From Actinophytocola xinjiangensis (GTDB lineage: Bacteria > Actinomycetota > Actinomycetes > Mycobacteriales > Pseudonocardiaceae): a DNA stretch of 64,000 nucleotides. Positions 18,129 through 26,827 of the stretch are shown here, piece by piece. How positions within the stretch are numbered: the first letter of the stretch is position 1; each line of letters opens with the position of its first letter. Location: assembly GCF_001921215.1 (NCBI RefSeq), contig NZ_MSIF01000010.1, positions 62,001 to 126,000 of the forward strand, in the 5' to 3' direction. A model generated the notes under the pieces. It did no database searches. It had not been told where the DNA came from and was given only the letters and a program-made list of their open reading frames with translations. The position numbers and the translations under genes were made by a program.

Positions 18129-18220
18129 GACGGTCAACGGAATCGCGCGTGATGAAAGCGCACACATTTCTCGTATCGAGTGGGTTGGTGCGCGGACACT
18201 CCCAGATTCCGTTGACCGTC
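18129..18220. other. Nested-hairpin element, candidate structured RNA
   Basis: Starting eight bases after the acyl-CoA ligase stop, GACGGTCAACGGAATC (18129-18144) pairs perfectly with GATTCCGTTGACCGTC (18205-18220). Inside lie a GCGCAC/GTGCGC stem and a CTCG-TAT-CGAG hairpin. An alternative GAGTG/CACTC pairing could compete with the middle stem. Such a long stem with internal stems suggests an RNA element or a small mobile remnant rather than a simple terminator. It matches no riboswitch I know. Confidence 0.5.
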
Positions 18221-18569
18221 GCCCCGGCGGCTCCCGGCACGTCAGGTCAGCGTCCTGATCGGTCGGATTCGTGGTGCCCCACCCGATCCGACCGCGCCGA
18301 TTAATCCTGACGGTGCCGGTGACACCGGCCACCGATTCCCCCACCCCGCCGGATGTCCTTCCTGGCCAGCGAAGACGCCCCATCGCCGTCGGCCTTCCCC
18401 AATGCCAGCCCCGGATTCGTTGTCGCAACGGTGAGTAGCCAGGTGCTCCGTTGGGGTACTTTTGGCCGATAGCTACTGAGCGGTCGCAGTCGGTGCCCTT
18501 ACTGTCGATCGCACTCGGCGTCTGGGGATGTCCAGGGGGCGTCCGTCGGGACTGGGGAATGGGGACGGA
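18221..18569. other. Non-coding region upstream of the MFS-GGDEF gene
   Basis: No convincing gene is visible. A 6-bp inverted pair AGTAGC/GCTACT brackets a stretch near 18433-18477 that includes GGGGTACT, which could hold a promoter or operator for the next gene. I could not match it to a c-di-GMP riboswitch. Confidence 0.3.
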
Positions 18570-21308
18570 ATGGCGCGTCAGGCACGATTCCGGGCGGTTC
18601 TCGCGGTTCGCGAGTTCCGTGCGTTATGGGTGGCCGAGTTGCTGTCGATCTTCGGCGACCAGCTGGCCAGGGTGGCGTTGGCGGTACTGGTCTTCCGGGA
18701 GACGGACTCGGCCGGCCTCACGGCGTTGACCTACGCGTTCACCTACCTCCCCGCCCTGCTCGGCGGCGCCCTGCTGTCCGGGCTCGCCGACCGCTACCCC
18801 CGACGCGAGCTGATGGTCGTCGTCGACCTGTTCCGGGCGATCGCCGCCGCCGCCATGGCGCTGCCCGTCCTTCCGCTGCCCGTGCTGATGGGGCTCGTGT
18901 TCGTGCTGGCGCTGGCCGGCGGCCCGTTCAAGGCCGCACAGCAGGCGCTGCTGCCCACCGTGCTGGAGGGCGACCTCTACGTCTCCGGGCTCGCCCTGCG
19001 CACCGTCACCAACCAGTCCGCCCAGCTGGCCGGGTTCCTCGGCGGCGGAGCGCTGCTCGTGGTGCTCGACCCGTACCTGGCACTGGGGTTGAACGCGGCG
19101 ACGTTCCTGGTCGCCACCGTCGTGGTGTGGGTGGGGGTGCGCCACCGCCCGGCCGCGCGCGCCAGCGCCCCCGACGACGACCCGGACTCCCAGGGAACGC
19201 GCGCGGCCCTGCGGCTGATCTGGCGCGACCGGCACCTGCGCTGGCTGGTCGGGGTGTCCTGGCTGGTCGGCCTCTACGTCGTCCCCGAAGGGCTGGCCGC
19301 CCCCTACGCGGCGAGCCTGGGCGCCTCGACGATCGTGGTCGGGCTGCTGCTGGCGGCCGACCCGATCGGCAGCATCGTCGGCGCCTGGCTGGTCGGGCGG
19401 ATCCCGGAGAAGGCCAGTACGGCCCTGATCACCCCGTTCGCCGTCGCGGCGGGGATTCCGCTGGCGGTGTGCGTGATCCGGCCCGACGTGGCCGTGTCGG
19501 TGGCGTTGTGGGCGGTGTCCGGCGCGTTCTCCACCGCCTACCTGATCCTCGCGCAGGCCTCGTTCACCCGCCGGGTTCCCGACCACCGCCGGGCGGCGGC
19601 CGTCGGCATCGCCAGCACCGGCCTGCTCACCTCGCAGGGACTCGCGATGCTCGCCGCCGGTGGGCTCGCCGAGCTGACCGACCCGCCCACGGCGATCGCG
19701 ATCGCCGGTGCCGCCGGGGCGTTGCTGTCCTGGCTGATGGGTGCGTCATGGCGCGACCCCCACGCCGACGAGCCCGCCGCCGCTGACGACATCGCTGACG
19801 ACACCGCCGCCGACACCGACGACGGTGCCCGCGACGGTGCCCGCGACGATGACGGGATCGACCCCGGCATCGATGGCGCCACGACGCACCCCGACATCAC
19901 CAGTCCTTACCCATCATCGTCGGCACCTCCTCTCGATGGACCCGCCGCCGAGCGTGGCTCAGGGGGCGCTACCCCGACCATTGTCACCCGAAGGCCGCTA
20001 CTGACCCTGCCGGAAGTCAGCACGGCCCCAGCGATCGCGCCGTCACGGTGGCCGAGGGGGTGGCCGTTGTGGCGGGCGCCGGGCCGCGCGCTGGCGTTCA
20101 TCGTCGCCGTCGACGTGGCGGCGGTCGGGGTCACGGCGTACATCGGACTCGGCACCGGAATCACGGCCGGCGCGCTGACCGTGTTCGCGGTCATCGTCGT
20201 GCTGGGCCTGGTGGTCGCGGAGCTGACCCGGGAGGTGGAACGGGTCCGCCGCCGGTTCAACGACTCGCCGCACGTCAACTTCACGTCGGTGTGGGTGATT
20301 CCCGCGGGTGTGCTGCTGCCGCCGATTCTGGTCACCTCGGTCGTCGCCGTGCTCTACCTGCATCTGTTCTGGCGGAGTTGGTACCGGGTCCGGGGTGTGC
20401 ACGCGTACCGGCTGATCTTCTCCGCCATGAGCATGATTCTGGCCGCGCACACCGTCGGAATGATCACGAACGGCATCAACACCACCGAGATGGCCCAGTG
20501 GAGCGAACTCGCGACCGTCGGCACGGTCCTCGCCGCGCTGCTCGCGTTCGCCGTCGTGAACTCCGGTCTGGTCGGTGCCGCCATCTGCCTCTACGAGGGG
20601 CGCCTTGACCTGCGCCGCGCCTACGGCAGCGGCCGGGAGAACGCGCTGGAACTCGGCACGCTGGGCCTGGGCGCGATCACCACGCTGCTGTTCGTGGCGT
20701 ACCCCGCCTGGCCGGTGCTGATGGTGCCGGCCCTGCTGGTCCTGCACCGCAGTGTGCTGTTGCGCCAACTGGAGGAGGCGGCGGCCACCGACCCCAAGAC
20801 CGGTCTCACCAACGCCACGGCGTGGGCGAACGTCGCGACCCGCGAGATCGAACGGGCCAGGGGCGGCGACACCGTCGTCGGCGTGCTGATGATCGACCTG
20901 GACCACTTCAAGTCGGTCAACGACGCCCACGGCCACGTCGTCGGCGACCATGTCCTCAAGACCCTCGCCGAAACCCTGTCCCGATCCGTGCGCCGCGACG
21001 ACCTGGTCGGACGCTGGGGCGGTGAGGAGTTCGTCGTCCTGTGCCCCCAGACCACCGAGGAGGATCTGGTCGGGCTCGGCGAACGCCTCTGCGCGCTGAT
21101 CCGCACCCTGCGCATCCCGGTGGCGGTTCCGGGTCACGCGGGCATCATCGACGGCCTGACGGTGTCCATCGGCGCGGCCACCTATCCGGCCGTCGGGCCC
21201 CACTTCCAGGACGTGCTGCTGGCCGCCGACGACGCGCTGTTCGTGGCCAAGGACCGGGGCCGCAACCAGGTCCGGACCGTCGCCGTCGCCGAGGACCGCA
21301 CGGCGTGA
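18570..21308 (+). CDS. MFS transporter fused to a membrane diguanylate cyclase
   Basis: One continuous 912-residue frame. Residues 1 to about 393 form an MFS transporter of the MFS_3 type (FRALWVAELLSIFGDQLARVAL; LADRYPRRELM loop). Residues about 394-490 are an acidic, low-complexity linker. Residues about 490-725 hold further membrane helices like a MASE sensor, and 745-905 are a GGDEF domain. The cyclase site GGEEF (817-821) is intact, and RRDD five residues before it fits the inhibitory RxxD site. Codon 19 is TTA, rare in such genomes and often bldA-dependent. It likely makes c-di-GMP in response to a transported or bound ligand. Confidence 0.85.
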   Translation: MARQARFRAVLAVREFRALWVAELLSIFGDQLARVALAVLVFRETDSAGLTALTYAFTYLPALLGGALLSGLADRYPRRELMVVVDLFRAIAAAAMALPVLPLPVLMGLVFVLALAGGPFKAAQQALLPTVLEGDLYVSGLALRTVTNQSAQLAGFLGGGALLVVLDPYLALGLNAATFLVATVVVWVGVRHRPAARASAPDDDPDSQGTRAALRLIWRDRHLRWLVGVSWLVGLYVVPEGLAAPYAASLGASTIVVGLLLAADPIGSIVGAWLVGRIPEKASTALITPFAVAAGIPLAVCVIRPDVAVSVALWAVSGAFSTAYLILAQASFTRRVPDHRRAAAVGIASTGLLTSQGLAMLAAGGLAELTDPPTAIAIAGAAGALLSWLMGASWRDPHADEPAAADDIADDTAADTDDGARDGARDDDGIDPGIDGATTHPDITSPYPSSSAPPLDGPAAERGSGGATPTIVTRRPLLTLPEVSTAPAIAPSRWPRGWPLWRAPGRALAFIVAVDVAAVGVTAYIGLGTGITAGALTVFAVIVVLGLVVAELTREVERVRRRFNDSPHVNFTSVWVIPAGVLLPPILVTSVVAVLYLHLFWRSWYRVRGVHAYRLIFSAMSMILAAHTVGMITNGINTTEMAQWSELATVGTVLAALLAFAVVNSGLVGAAICLYEGRLDLRRAYGSGRENALELGTLGLGAITTLLFVAYPAWPVLMVPALLVLHRSVLLRQLEEAAATDPKTGLTNATAWANVATREIERARGGDTVVGVLMIDLDHFKSVNDAHGHVVGDHVLKTLAETLSRSVRRDDLVGRWGGEEFVVLCPQTTEEDLVGLGERLCALIRTLRIPVAVPGHAGIIDGLTVSIGAATYPAVGPHFQDVLLAADDALFVAKDRGRNQVRTVAVAEDRTA

Positions 21309-21309
21309 G

Positions 21310-24192
21310 TCACCGTTCGCGCAGGTACGCGGCGCGCGGGTCGCCCAGTTCCTCGAAGATGCCCAGGGCTTGGGCGAGGGACTCGTTGGCCTGGTCGGTG
21401 TGCCCGAGGTCGAGCAGCACCTGGCCGCGTTTGTAGAGGGTGTCGCCCTCGCCCCAGCGGTCGGCCGACTTGCGGGTCGCCTCCAGCGCGAGGTGGAAGC
21501 AGGCCAACGCGTTCGCCGGCTGTTCCAGTTCGCGGTAGGTGTCCCCGAGCTTGACCAGGGTGTAGCCCTCGCCCCAGTGGGCGGCCAGGCCGCGGAAGAC
21601 CTCCAGGCCGGCGCGCAGCGACTCCAGCGCCATCTCGTAGCGGCGGGACGCGCGGTGGACGTCACCGACGTTGGCCAGGGAAATGGCCTCACCGTCACGG
21701 TTCCCTGCGGTGTCGTGGAAGATCTCCAGTGACTGCCGGAAGTACTCGGCGGCGTCGTCGACGGCCGTCAGTTCCATGTCCAGGAACCCGATGCCGGTGA
21801 GGGTCCACGCCTCGCCGACCCGGTCGTTGATGTCGCGCCGGATGGCCAGGGCCTCCAGGTAACACGTCCGGGACTCGTCGAAGTCGCGCAGTTCGCGGTG
21901 GGCGATGGCGAGGTTGTTGAGCACCCACGCCTCACCGAACCGGTCCCCGGCCCGGCGGGCGCCGAGCAACCCGATCTCGTGCGTGGCCACCCAGCGGGGC
22001 CAGCGCTTGCGCAGGTACAGGAAGTTGAAACACCCGACCGGCAGCTTCCACGCGGCGACGTTCTCGCCGGCGTCCAGGGCCATTCTGGTGGCCAGGGCGA
22101 TGTTCTCCAGCTCGGTCTCACACCAGCGCAGCGCGGTCTCGTAGCGGAAGTCGATGACCTCGACGTCGAACTCGGAGTCCGCGAGCGGCGGGTCGGTGCG
22201 CTGCGGGGCGAGGGTGTGGTTGGCGGCGTAGGTGTTGCGCAGGTACCAGTCGACGACGCGCCGCACGGCCAGGGTCCGCACGTGCGGCGGGTCCTCCAGG
22301 ACGGCCTGCTCGGCGGCGTAGGCGCGCAGCAGGTCGTGCATCCGGTAGCGGTCGCCGTCGAGACCCTCCAGCAGGTGGGCCTTGGTGAGCCGGTCCAGCA
22401 GCCGGCGCGCGTCGCGGCGGGGGAGTCCGGCGAGGGCGGCGGCGGCGCCGGTGCTCACGTGGGCGCCGGCGTGCAGTCCGGCGAGCCGGAACATCCGCGC
22501 CTCGTCGGGGCCGAGGTCGCGGTAGGACCAGGAGAAGACGGCCCGCAGCGGCGCAGGGTCGTCGGTGGTGAGCGCGTCCAGGCGGCGTTCCTCGCAGGCC
22601 AGCGCGTCGGCCAGGTCGCCGACGGGCAGGTGTGGGTGCAGTACCACCCGTTCGCCGGCGATCCGCAGTGCCAGCGGCAGGTGCCCGCACCGCTGGGCCA
22701 GTGCCCGTACGGCGTGTGGCTCGGTCGTTGCCCGTTCGGCGCCGATGGCCCGTTCCAGCAGGGCGATCGACTCGCTCTCGGCCATCGGGCCCACGCTGAC
22801 GCGCTGGTCCCCGCCGATCGGCAGCCCGCCGAGGCGGTGGCGGCTGGTGACCACGACCGCGCAGCTCGCCGACGCCGGCAGCAGCGGCAGCAGCTGCGGC
22901 GAGTCGGCCGCGTTGTCCAGCACGACCAGCACCTGCCGGTCGGCGAGCACCGAGCGGAACAGCGCCGCGCGCGGCTCCAGCCCGGCGGGAACCAGGTCGA
23001 TGCCCAGCGCGGTCAGGAAGTCCTCCAGGACGTCCTCGGCGACCCTGGGGCGCCCGTCCGGCGCGTGCCCGCGCAGGTCGACGTAGAGCTGGCCGTCGGG
23101 GTGGTGGGGGGCGATCTCGCGGGCCAGGCGCAGCGCCAGCGCGGTCTTGCCGACACCGGGCGGGCCGTCGATCGCGACCAGGCGCGGTGTGCCGGGCATT
23201 CCCGGCCGTGCCAACACCTCGGTCACCCTGTCCAGCAGTGCTTCGCGCCCGACGAACGTCGCCGCCGGGGCTGGCAGGCGTGCCGCCCGCACGGGTCCGG
23301 CCGACGGGACCAGGGCGGCCAGCCGCCCGCCGGCCTCCAGCACCTGGTCGACCCGCTGGGCCAGTTCGGCCGAGGGCGGCGCGCCGTTCTTGATCTTGCT
23401 CAGCCAGCCGGGTGTGTAGCCGGCCAGTTCGGCCAACCGCCGCCACGACATCCGGCGCTGCTCGAGCATCCGCCCCAGCGCCTCGGCGAAGGACACCGGG
23501 GCGTCCCCGGCGAGCAGCAGCTGGTGCGCCGCGCGCAGCTGCTCGCCCGGCTCGGCACCGCCCAGGATCCGGCGGCCACGCTCGTACACCTCGATCGCGT
23601 CGCCCCGGCGGCCGGTCCGGTGCAGCGCCACCATCAGCAAGGCCCGCAACGGTTCCCGCGACGGATGCTCGGCCACCAGCTCGGCCAGCTCACCGACGAC
23701 CGCGTCCGGCGGGCCGATGGTCAGTCGGGCCCGGAACAGCGCCTCGATCCCCGTGAGGCGCTGTTGCGCGAGCTGTCGCGACCACTCGGCGAGCTCGGGC
23801 ACCTCGACGTCGGCCAGGACGTCGGCGAACGCCGCCCCGCGCCACAACGCCAGCGCGGCCCCGACCGTGTCGACGGCCCGCTGCGGTTCGCCTTCCTCGA
23901 TGCCGGCCCGGATCAGCGCGTCGAACCGGTGCGCGTCGATCTCCTCCGGCCGGGCCCGCAGCCGGGCGCCGGTGGTGTCGAAGGAGAGCCGGTCGCCGAG
24001 CAGGTCGGCCAACTGTCGCATGTGGACCTGAAGGGAGTCCGGCGCCAGCGCGCGGGCGAGCACGTCGGCGGGGACCCACTGGCCTGCCCGCGCCAGCAGA
24101 ACACCCAACAGGATCAGCCGTGGCCGCCCGGAAAGAACCGTCACCCGCCCGTCGGCGCGGACTTCCACCGGCCCCAACACCCGAAAATCCAT
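21310..24192 (-). CDS. AfsR/SARP-type regulator with inserted XRE helix-turn-helix, NB-ARC and TPR domains
   Basis: This 960-residue regulator begins MDFRVLGPVEV, the classic SARP winged-helix start, followed by a BTAD domain (to about residue 245). A separate Cro/C1-like helix-turn-helix follows (RMSWRRLAELAGYTPGWLSK, about 265-310), then an NB-ARC ATPase with P-loop GPPGVGKTALA, and TPR repeats (about 690-955). The ATG at 24192 is preferred over one five codons earlier. SARPs usually activate secondary metabolism or development; no biosynthetic cluster is visible here. It converges on the MFS-GGDEF gene with one base between the stops. Confidence 0.9.
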   Translation of the reverse strand: MDFRVLGPVEVRADGRVTVLSGRPRLILLGVLLARAGQWVPADVLARALAPDSLQVHMRQLADLLGDRLSFDTTGARLRARPEEIDAHRFDALIRAGIEEGEPQRAVDTVGAALALWRGAAFADVLADVEVPELAEWSRQLAQQRLTGIEALFRARLTIGPPDAVVGELAELVAEHPSREPLRALLMVALHRTGRRGDAIEVYERGRRILGGAEPGEQLRAAHQLLLAGDAPVSFAEALGRMLEQRRMSWRRLAELAGYTPGWLSKIKNGAPPSAELAQRVDQVLEAGGRLAALVPSAGPVRAARLPAPAATFVGREALLDRVTEVLARPGMPGTPRLVAIDGPPGVGKTALALRLAREIAPHHPDGQLYVDLRGHAPDGRPRVAEDVLEDFLTALGIDLVPAGLEPRAALFRSVLADRQVLVVLDNAADSPQLLPLLPASASCAVVVTSRHRLGGLPIGGDQRVSVGPMAESESIALLERAIGAERATTEPHAVRALAQRCGHLPLALRIAGERVVLHPHLPVGDLADALACEERRLDALTTDDPAPLRAVFSWSYRDLGPDEARMFRLAGLHAGAHVSTGAAAALAGLPRRDARRLLDRLTKAHLLEGLDGDRYRMHDLLRAYAAEQAVLEDPPHVRTLAVRRVVDWYLRNTYAANHTLAPQRTDPPLADSEFDVEVIDFRYETALRWCETELENIALATRMALDAGENVAAWKLPVGCFNFLYLRKRWPRWVATHEIGLLGARRAGDRFGEAWVLNNLAIAHRELRDFDESRTCYLEALAIRRDINDRVGEAWTLTGIGFLDMELTAVDDAAEYFRQSLEIFHDTAGNRDGEAISLANVGDVHRASRRYEMALESLRAGLEVFRGLAAHWGEGYTLVKLGDTYRELEQPANALACFHLALEATRKSADRWGEGDTLYKRGQVLLDLGHTDQANESLAQALGIFEELGDPRAAYLRER

Positions 24193-24292
24193 GCCCCACC
24201 CGTCCACTGGCTCAGCGGGCCCGCCCCCAGCCTACGGGAGATTTCTCCTACCGTGCGCATCATGAATATTCACTGGGTGATCGTCGTGGGGT

Positions 24293-24318
24293 GCCGGCGC
24301 ACGTCGCCGTGCGCCGGC
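24293..24318 (-). terminator. Hairpin terminator after the first NDH-2-like gene
   Basis: A perfect 11-bp GC stem (24293-24303 with 24308-24318) and TCGC loop lies 8 bases beyond the minus-strand gene's stop at 24326. There is no U-tract, which is common for actinobacterial terminators. Confidence 0.7.
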
Positions 24319-24325
24319 GTGGGGG

Positions 24326-25495
24326 TCAGACGATCTCGGCGGGGGTGCGCAGCACGTTCGGCCGGAACTTCTCGTCCTTGGGCCAGGTGTGCGAACCGGG
24401 CTTGCCCGCCTCGGTGACCAGGTGCTTCACGCTCGACTCGCAGGAGAACTCCTTGAGTTTCCTGCCCAGCGCCCCCCGGAAGTAGACCCGCGTCGACGTC
24501 TCGTCCCGGCGGCCGATCTGGAAGATCGCCGTCCGCCGGCCGAAACTGATGCACATCGCCGGGAACGCCAGGTTGACCGGCGCCGGCCGCTCACCGGCGA
24601 TCCGGCTCAGGACCGTGTCGGCCGCGTGCGCGCCCAGGCACCCGGCGATGTACGCGCTCATCCGGAACGGCAGGTCCGACGGCGCCGACGAGTCACCGGC
24701 CGCGACGATCCGCTCGTCGTCGACGCTGGTCAGGGTTTCGTCGGTGAGCAGCCGGCCGGCGGTGTCGGTGCGCAGCCCCGACGTGGCCGCCAGGTCCGGC
24801 ACACCGAACCCCGCGGTCCACACGGTCACCTGGCTCGCCAGCGTGCGACCGTCGCCCAGTTCCACCGTCTCGCCGGTCACCTCGGTGACCGGCGCGTTCT
24901 CCACCACGTCGGCCCCCAGCCCGGCCAGGTACCGGTGCGCGGTGCGCCGGGCGTGCGGATGCAGGTACGGGCCAAGCACCCCACCGCAGACCAACGTCAC
25001 CGACCGCCCCTGCTCGGCCAGCTCGGCGGCGACCTCGATCCCGGTCGGGCCACCGCCGACGACCGTCACCTCGGCCGACATCGGCCGGTCCATCAGCGCC
25101 GACTTCAGCCGCCGCGCCGACTCCAGCGTGGCGACCGGGTAGGCGAACTCGGCCGCACCCGGCACCCGCGGCAGGGGCGCGCCGCTGCCCACCGCGTACA
25201 CCAGGTGGTCGTAGTGGAGGTTGCCGTGCTCGGACAGCGTCACCCGGCGCCCGGCGGCGTCGATGCGGGTGGCGTTGTCAACGACCAGGCCGACGCGCTC
25301 GGCGAGCACCTCCTGGTAGTCGACGACCGCGTCGTGGGTGCCGGCGACCAGTTGGTGCAGCCGTAGCCGGGGGACGAAGACCGGGCGCGGGTTGACCACG
25401 GTGATCGTCAGGTCCGTGCGCCTGGTCAGCCGGTTCGCCGCCATGACCCCGGCGTACCCGCCACCGATCACGACGACCTCTGTGTTCCTGCTCAT
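24326..25495 (-). CDS. NAD(P)/FAD-dependent oxidoreductase, NDH-2-like
   Basis: The 389-residue flavoprotein has an N-terminal FAD Rossmann motif (VVVIGGGYAGVMAANRL), a second NAD(P) motif (VTVVGGGPTGIEVAAEL), and the RLRLHQL segment of the type II NADH dehydrogenase family. GAGGGAG precedes the ATG at 25495. It is a tandem paralogue of the next gene (25574-26731), 78 bases away on the same strand. The C-terminus lacks a clear membrane anchor. Electron acceptor and role are unknown; quinone reduction is only the family possibility. Confidence 0.85.
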   Translation of the reverse strand: MSRNTEVVVIGGGYAGVMAANRLTRRTDLTITVVNPRPVFVPRLRLHQLVAGTHDAVVDYQEVLAERVGLVVDNATRIDAAGRRVTLSEHGNLHYDHLVYAVGSGAPLPRVPGAAEFAYPVATLESARRLKSALMDRPMSAEVTVVGGGPTGIEVAAELAEQGRSVTLVCGGVLGPYLHPHARRTAHRYLAGLGADVVENAPVTEVTGETVELGDGRTLASQVTVWTAGFGVPDLAATSGLRTDTAGRLLTDETLTSVDDERIVAAGDSSAPSDLPFRMSAYIAGCLGAHAADTVLSRIAGERPAPVNLAFPAMCISFGRRTAIFQIGRRDETSTRVYFRGALGRKLKEFSCESSVKHLVTEAGKPGSHTWPKDEKFRPNVLRTPAEIV

Positions 25496-25573
25496 GATGT
25501 CTCCCTCGTTCCATGGGGTTCGGGCACCAGACACCGCGCCGGAGAAGAACGTGACAACATAGGACGCACGCCA

Positions 25574-26731
25574 CTATTCGGCGGCGGCGTAGTTGTGGCC
25601 CGGCTTCCCGAAGGTCGGGTGGCTCACGGCCCAGGCGGCGGTGTCGAGGATCGCGGACTTCACCCGCGCGGCGGTGCGACCGCGCAGCGCCCCCGGCTTG
25701 GACCGCGCCTGCTTGTCGACCAGTTGGTAGACCGCGTCCTTGCGGCCCAGGCTGATGTGATTGCCCACATAGGACATCGAGATCGTCGGAATCCTGCGCC
25801 CGGTGCGGTCACCGATGATCGCCGCGGCGGCCTGCTTGCTGGTCGGACCCGCCGAGGCGCAGGACATCGGCAGCGGCTGGCCGTTGTTGCCGATGATGAA
25901 CACGCTGTCGCCGGCGACGTAGACGTCCGGGTGCGACACCGACCGCATCTGCCGGTCGACGGTGATCTGGCCGTTGGGCTCCACCGCGAGGCCGCTGGCG
26001 GCGGCGATCGGGTGGACGGCGAAACCGGCGGCCATCACGGTCGCGTCGGAGACGAACGCGGTGCCGTCGGTGGCGACCGCCGCCGACGCCTCGACGCGTT
26101 CGATCGTGGTGTTCTCGTGGACGGTGATGCCGAAACGGTCGACCGCGCGCAGCAGGTGACGGCGGGCCTTCTGGCCCAGCCAGCCACCGAGTTCGCCGCT
26201 GGTGACCAGGCTGATCCGAAGCCCAGGGCGGGACTCGGCGATCTCGGTGACGGCCTCGATCGCTGTCAGGTTGCCACCGACGACGAGCACCTTGCCGTCG
26301 TCGCCGAGTTCGTCCAGGCGGGCGCGCAACCGCAGCGCGGCCGGCCGGGCCGCCACGTGGAAGGCGTGCTCGGCGACGCCGGGGATGCCGTGGTCGGCGG
26401 CGGTGCTGCCCAGCGCGTAGAGCAGGGTGTCGTAGCGGATCTGGTCGCCGCCGGTGTCGTCGACGACGGAGACGGTTCGCTGGCCGGGGTCGATGCCGGT
26501 GATCCTGGCGACCCGCAACCGGATGTCGGTGCCGGCGAAGACGTCGGTGAGCGGCCGGTGGCGCAACTCCTGCCCGGCGGCGAGTTGGTGCAGCCGCAGG
26601 CGTTCGACGAAGTCGGGTTCGGCGTTGACGACGGTGATCGTGAAGTCGTCGGGGTCGAGCTGGCGGGCGAGGTAGTTGGCGGAGAACGCGCCGGCGTACC
26701 CGGCCCCGAGAACGACGATGCGGTGCGGCAT
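25574..26731 (-). CDS. NAD(P)/FAD-dependent oxidoreductase, NDH-2-like (paralogue)
   Basis: The 385-residue protein shares the fold and landmarks of its neighbour: an N-terminal FAD motif (IVVLGAGYAGAFSANYL), RLRLHQLAAG, a second nucleotide motif (VLVVGGNLTAIEAVTEI) and GDSVFIIGN near the flavin. It probably arose by tandem duplication followed by divergence. It is the upstream member of the pair and may be co-transcribed with it. The second glycine motif is GGNLTAIE rather than GGGPTGIE, so cofactor preference may differ. Confidence 0.85.
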   Translation of the reverse strand: MPHRIVVLGAGYAGAFSANYLARQLDPDDFTITVVNAEPDFVERLRLHQLAAGQELRHRPLTDVFAGTDIRLRVARITGIDPGQRTVSVVDDTGGDQIRYDTLLYALGSTAADHGIPGVAEHAFHVAARPAALRLRARLDELGDDGKVLVVGGNLTAIEAVTEIAESRPGLRISLVTSGELGGWLGQKARRHLLRAVDRFGITVHENTTIERVEASAAVATDGTAFVSDATVMAAGFAVHPIAAASGLAVEPNGQITVDRQMRSVSHPDVYVAGDSVFIIGNNGQPLPMSCASAGPTSKQAAAAIIGDRTGRRIPTISMSYVGNHISLGRKDAVYQLVDKQARSKPGALRGRTAARVKSAILDTAAWAVSHPTFGKPGHNYAAAE

Positions 26732-26827
26732 GGGCTCGCTCCTGTCTGGTTCGGTTGTTCCCTGAACGAGACAGTGGCCGGCGGCCTGACACCGCCGCCC
26801 GTGACGTGCGTCATCCCCCGCGATGTC

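Noticed and set aside
18221-18569. A c-di-GMP riboswitch before the MFS-GGDEF gene
   Set aside because: I found none of the conserved GEMM segments or its tetraloop-receptor pattern, only a short inverted pair.
21898-24417. An 839-codon plus-strand frame opposite the SARP regulator
   Set aside because: Its composition is that of a shadow frame; the minus strand encodes winged helix, BTAD, P-loop and TPR in order.
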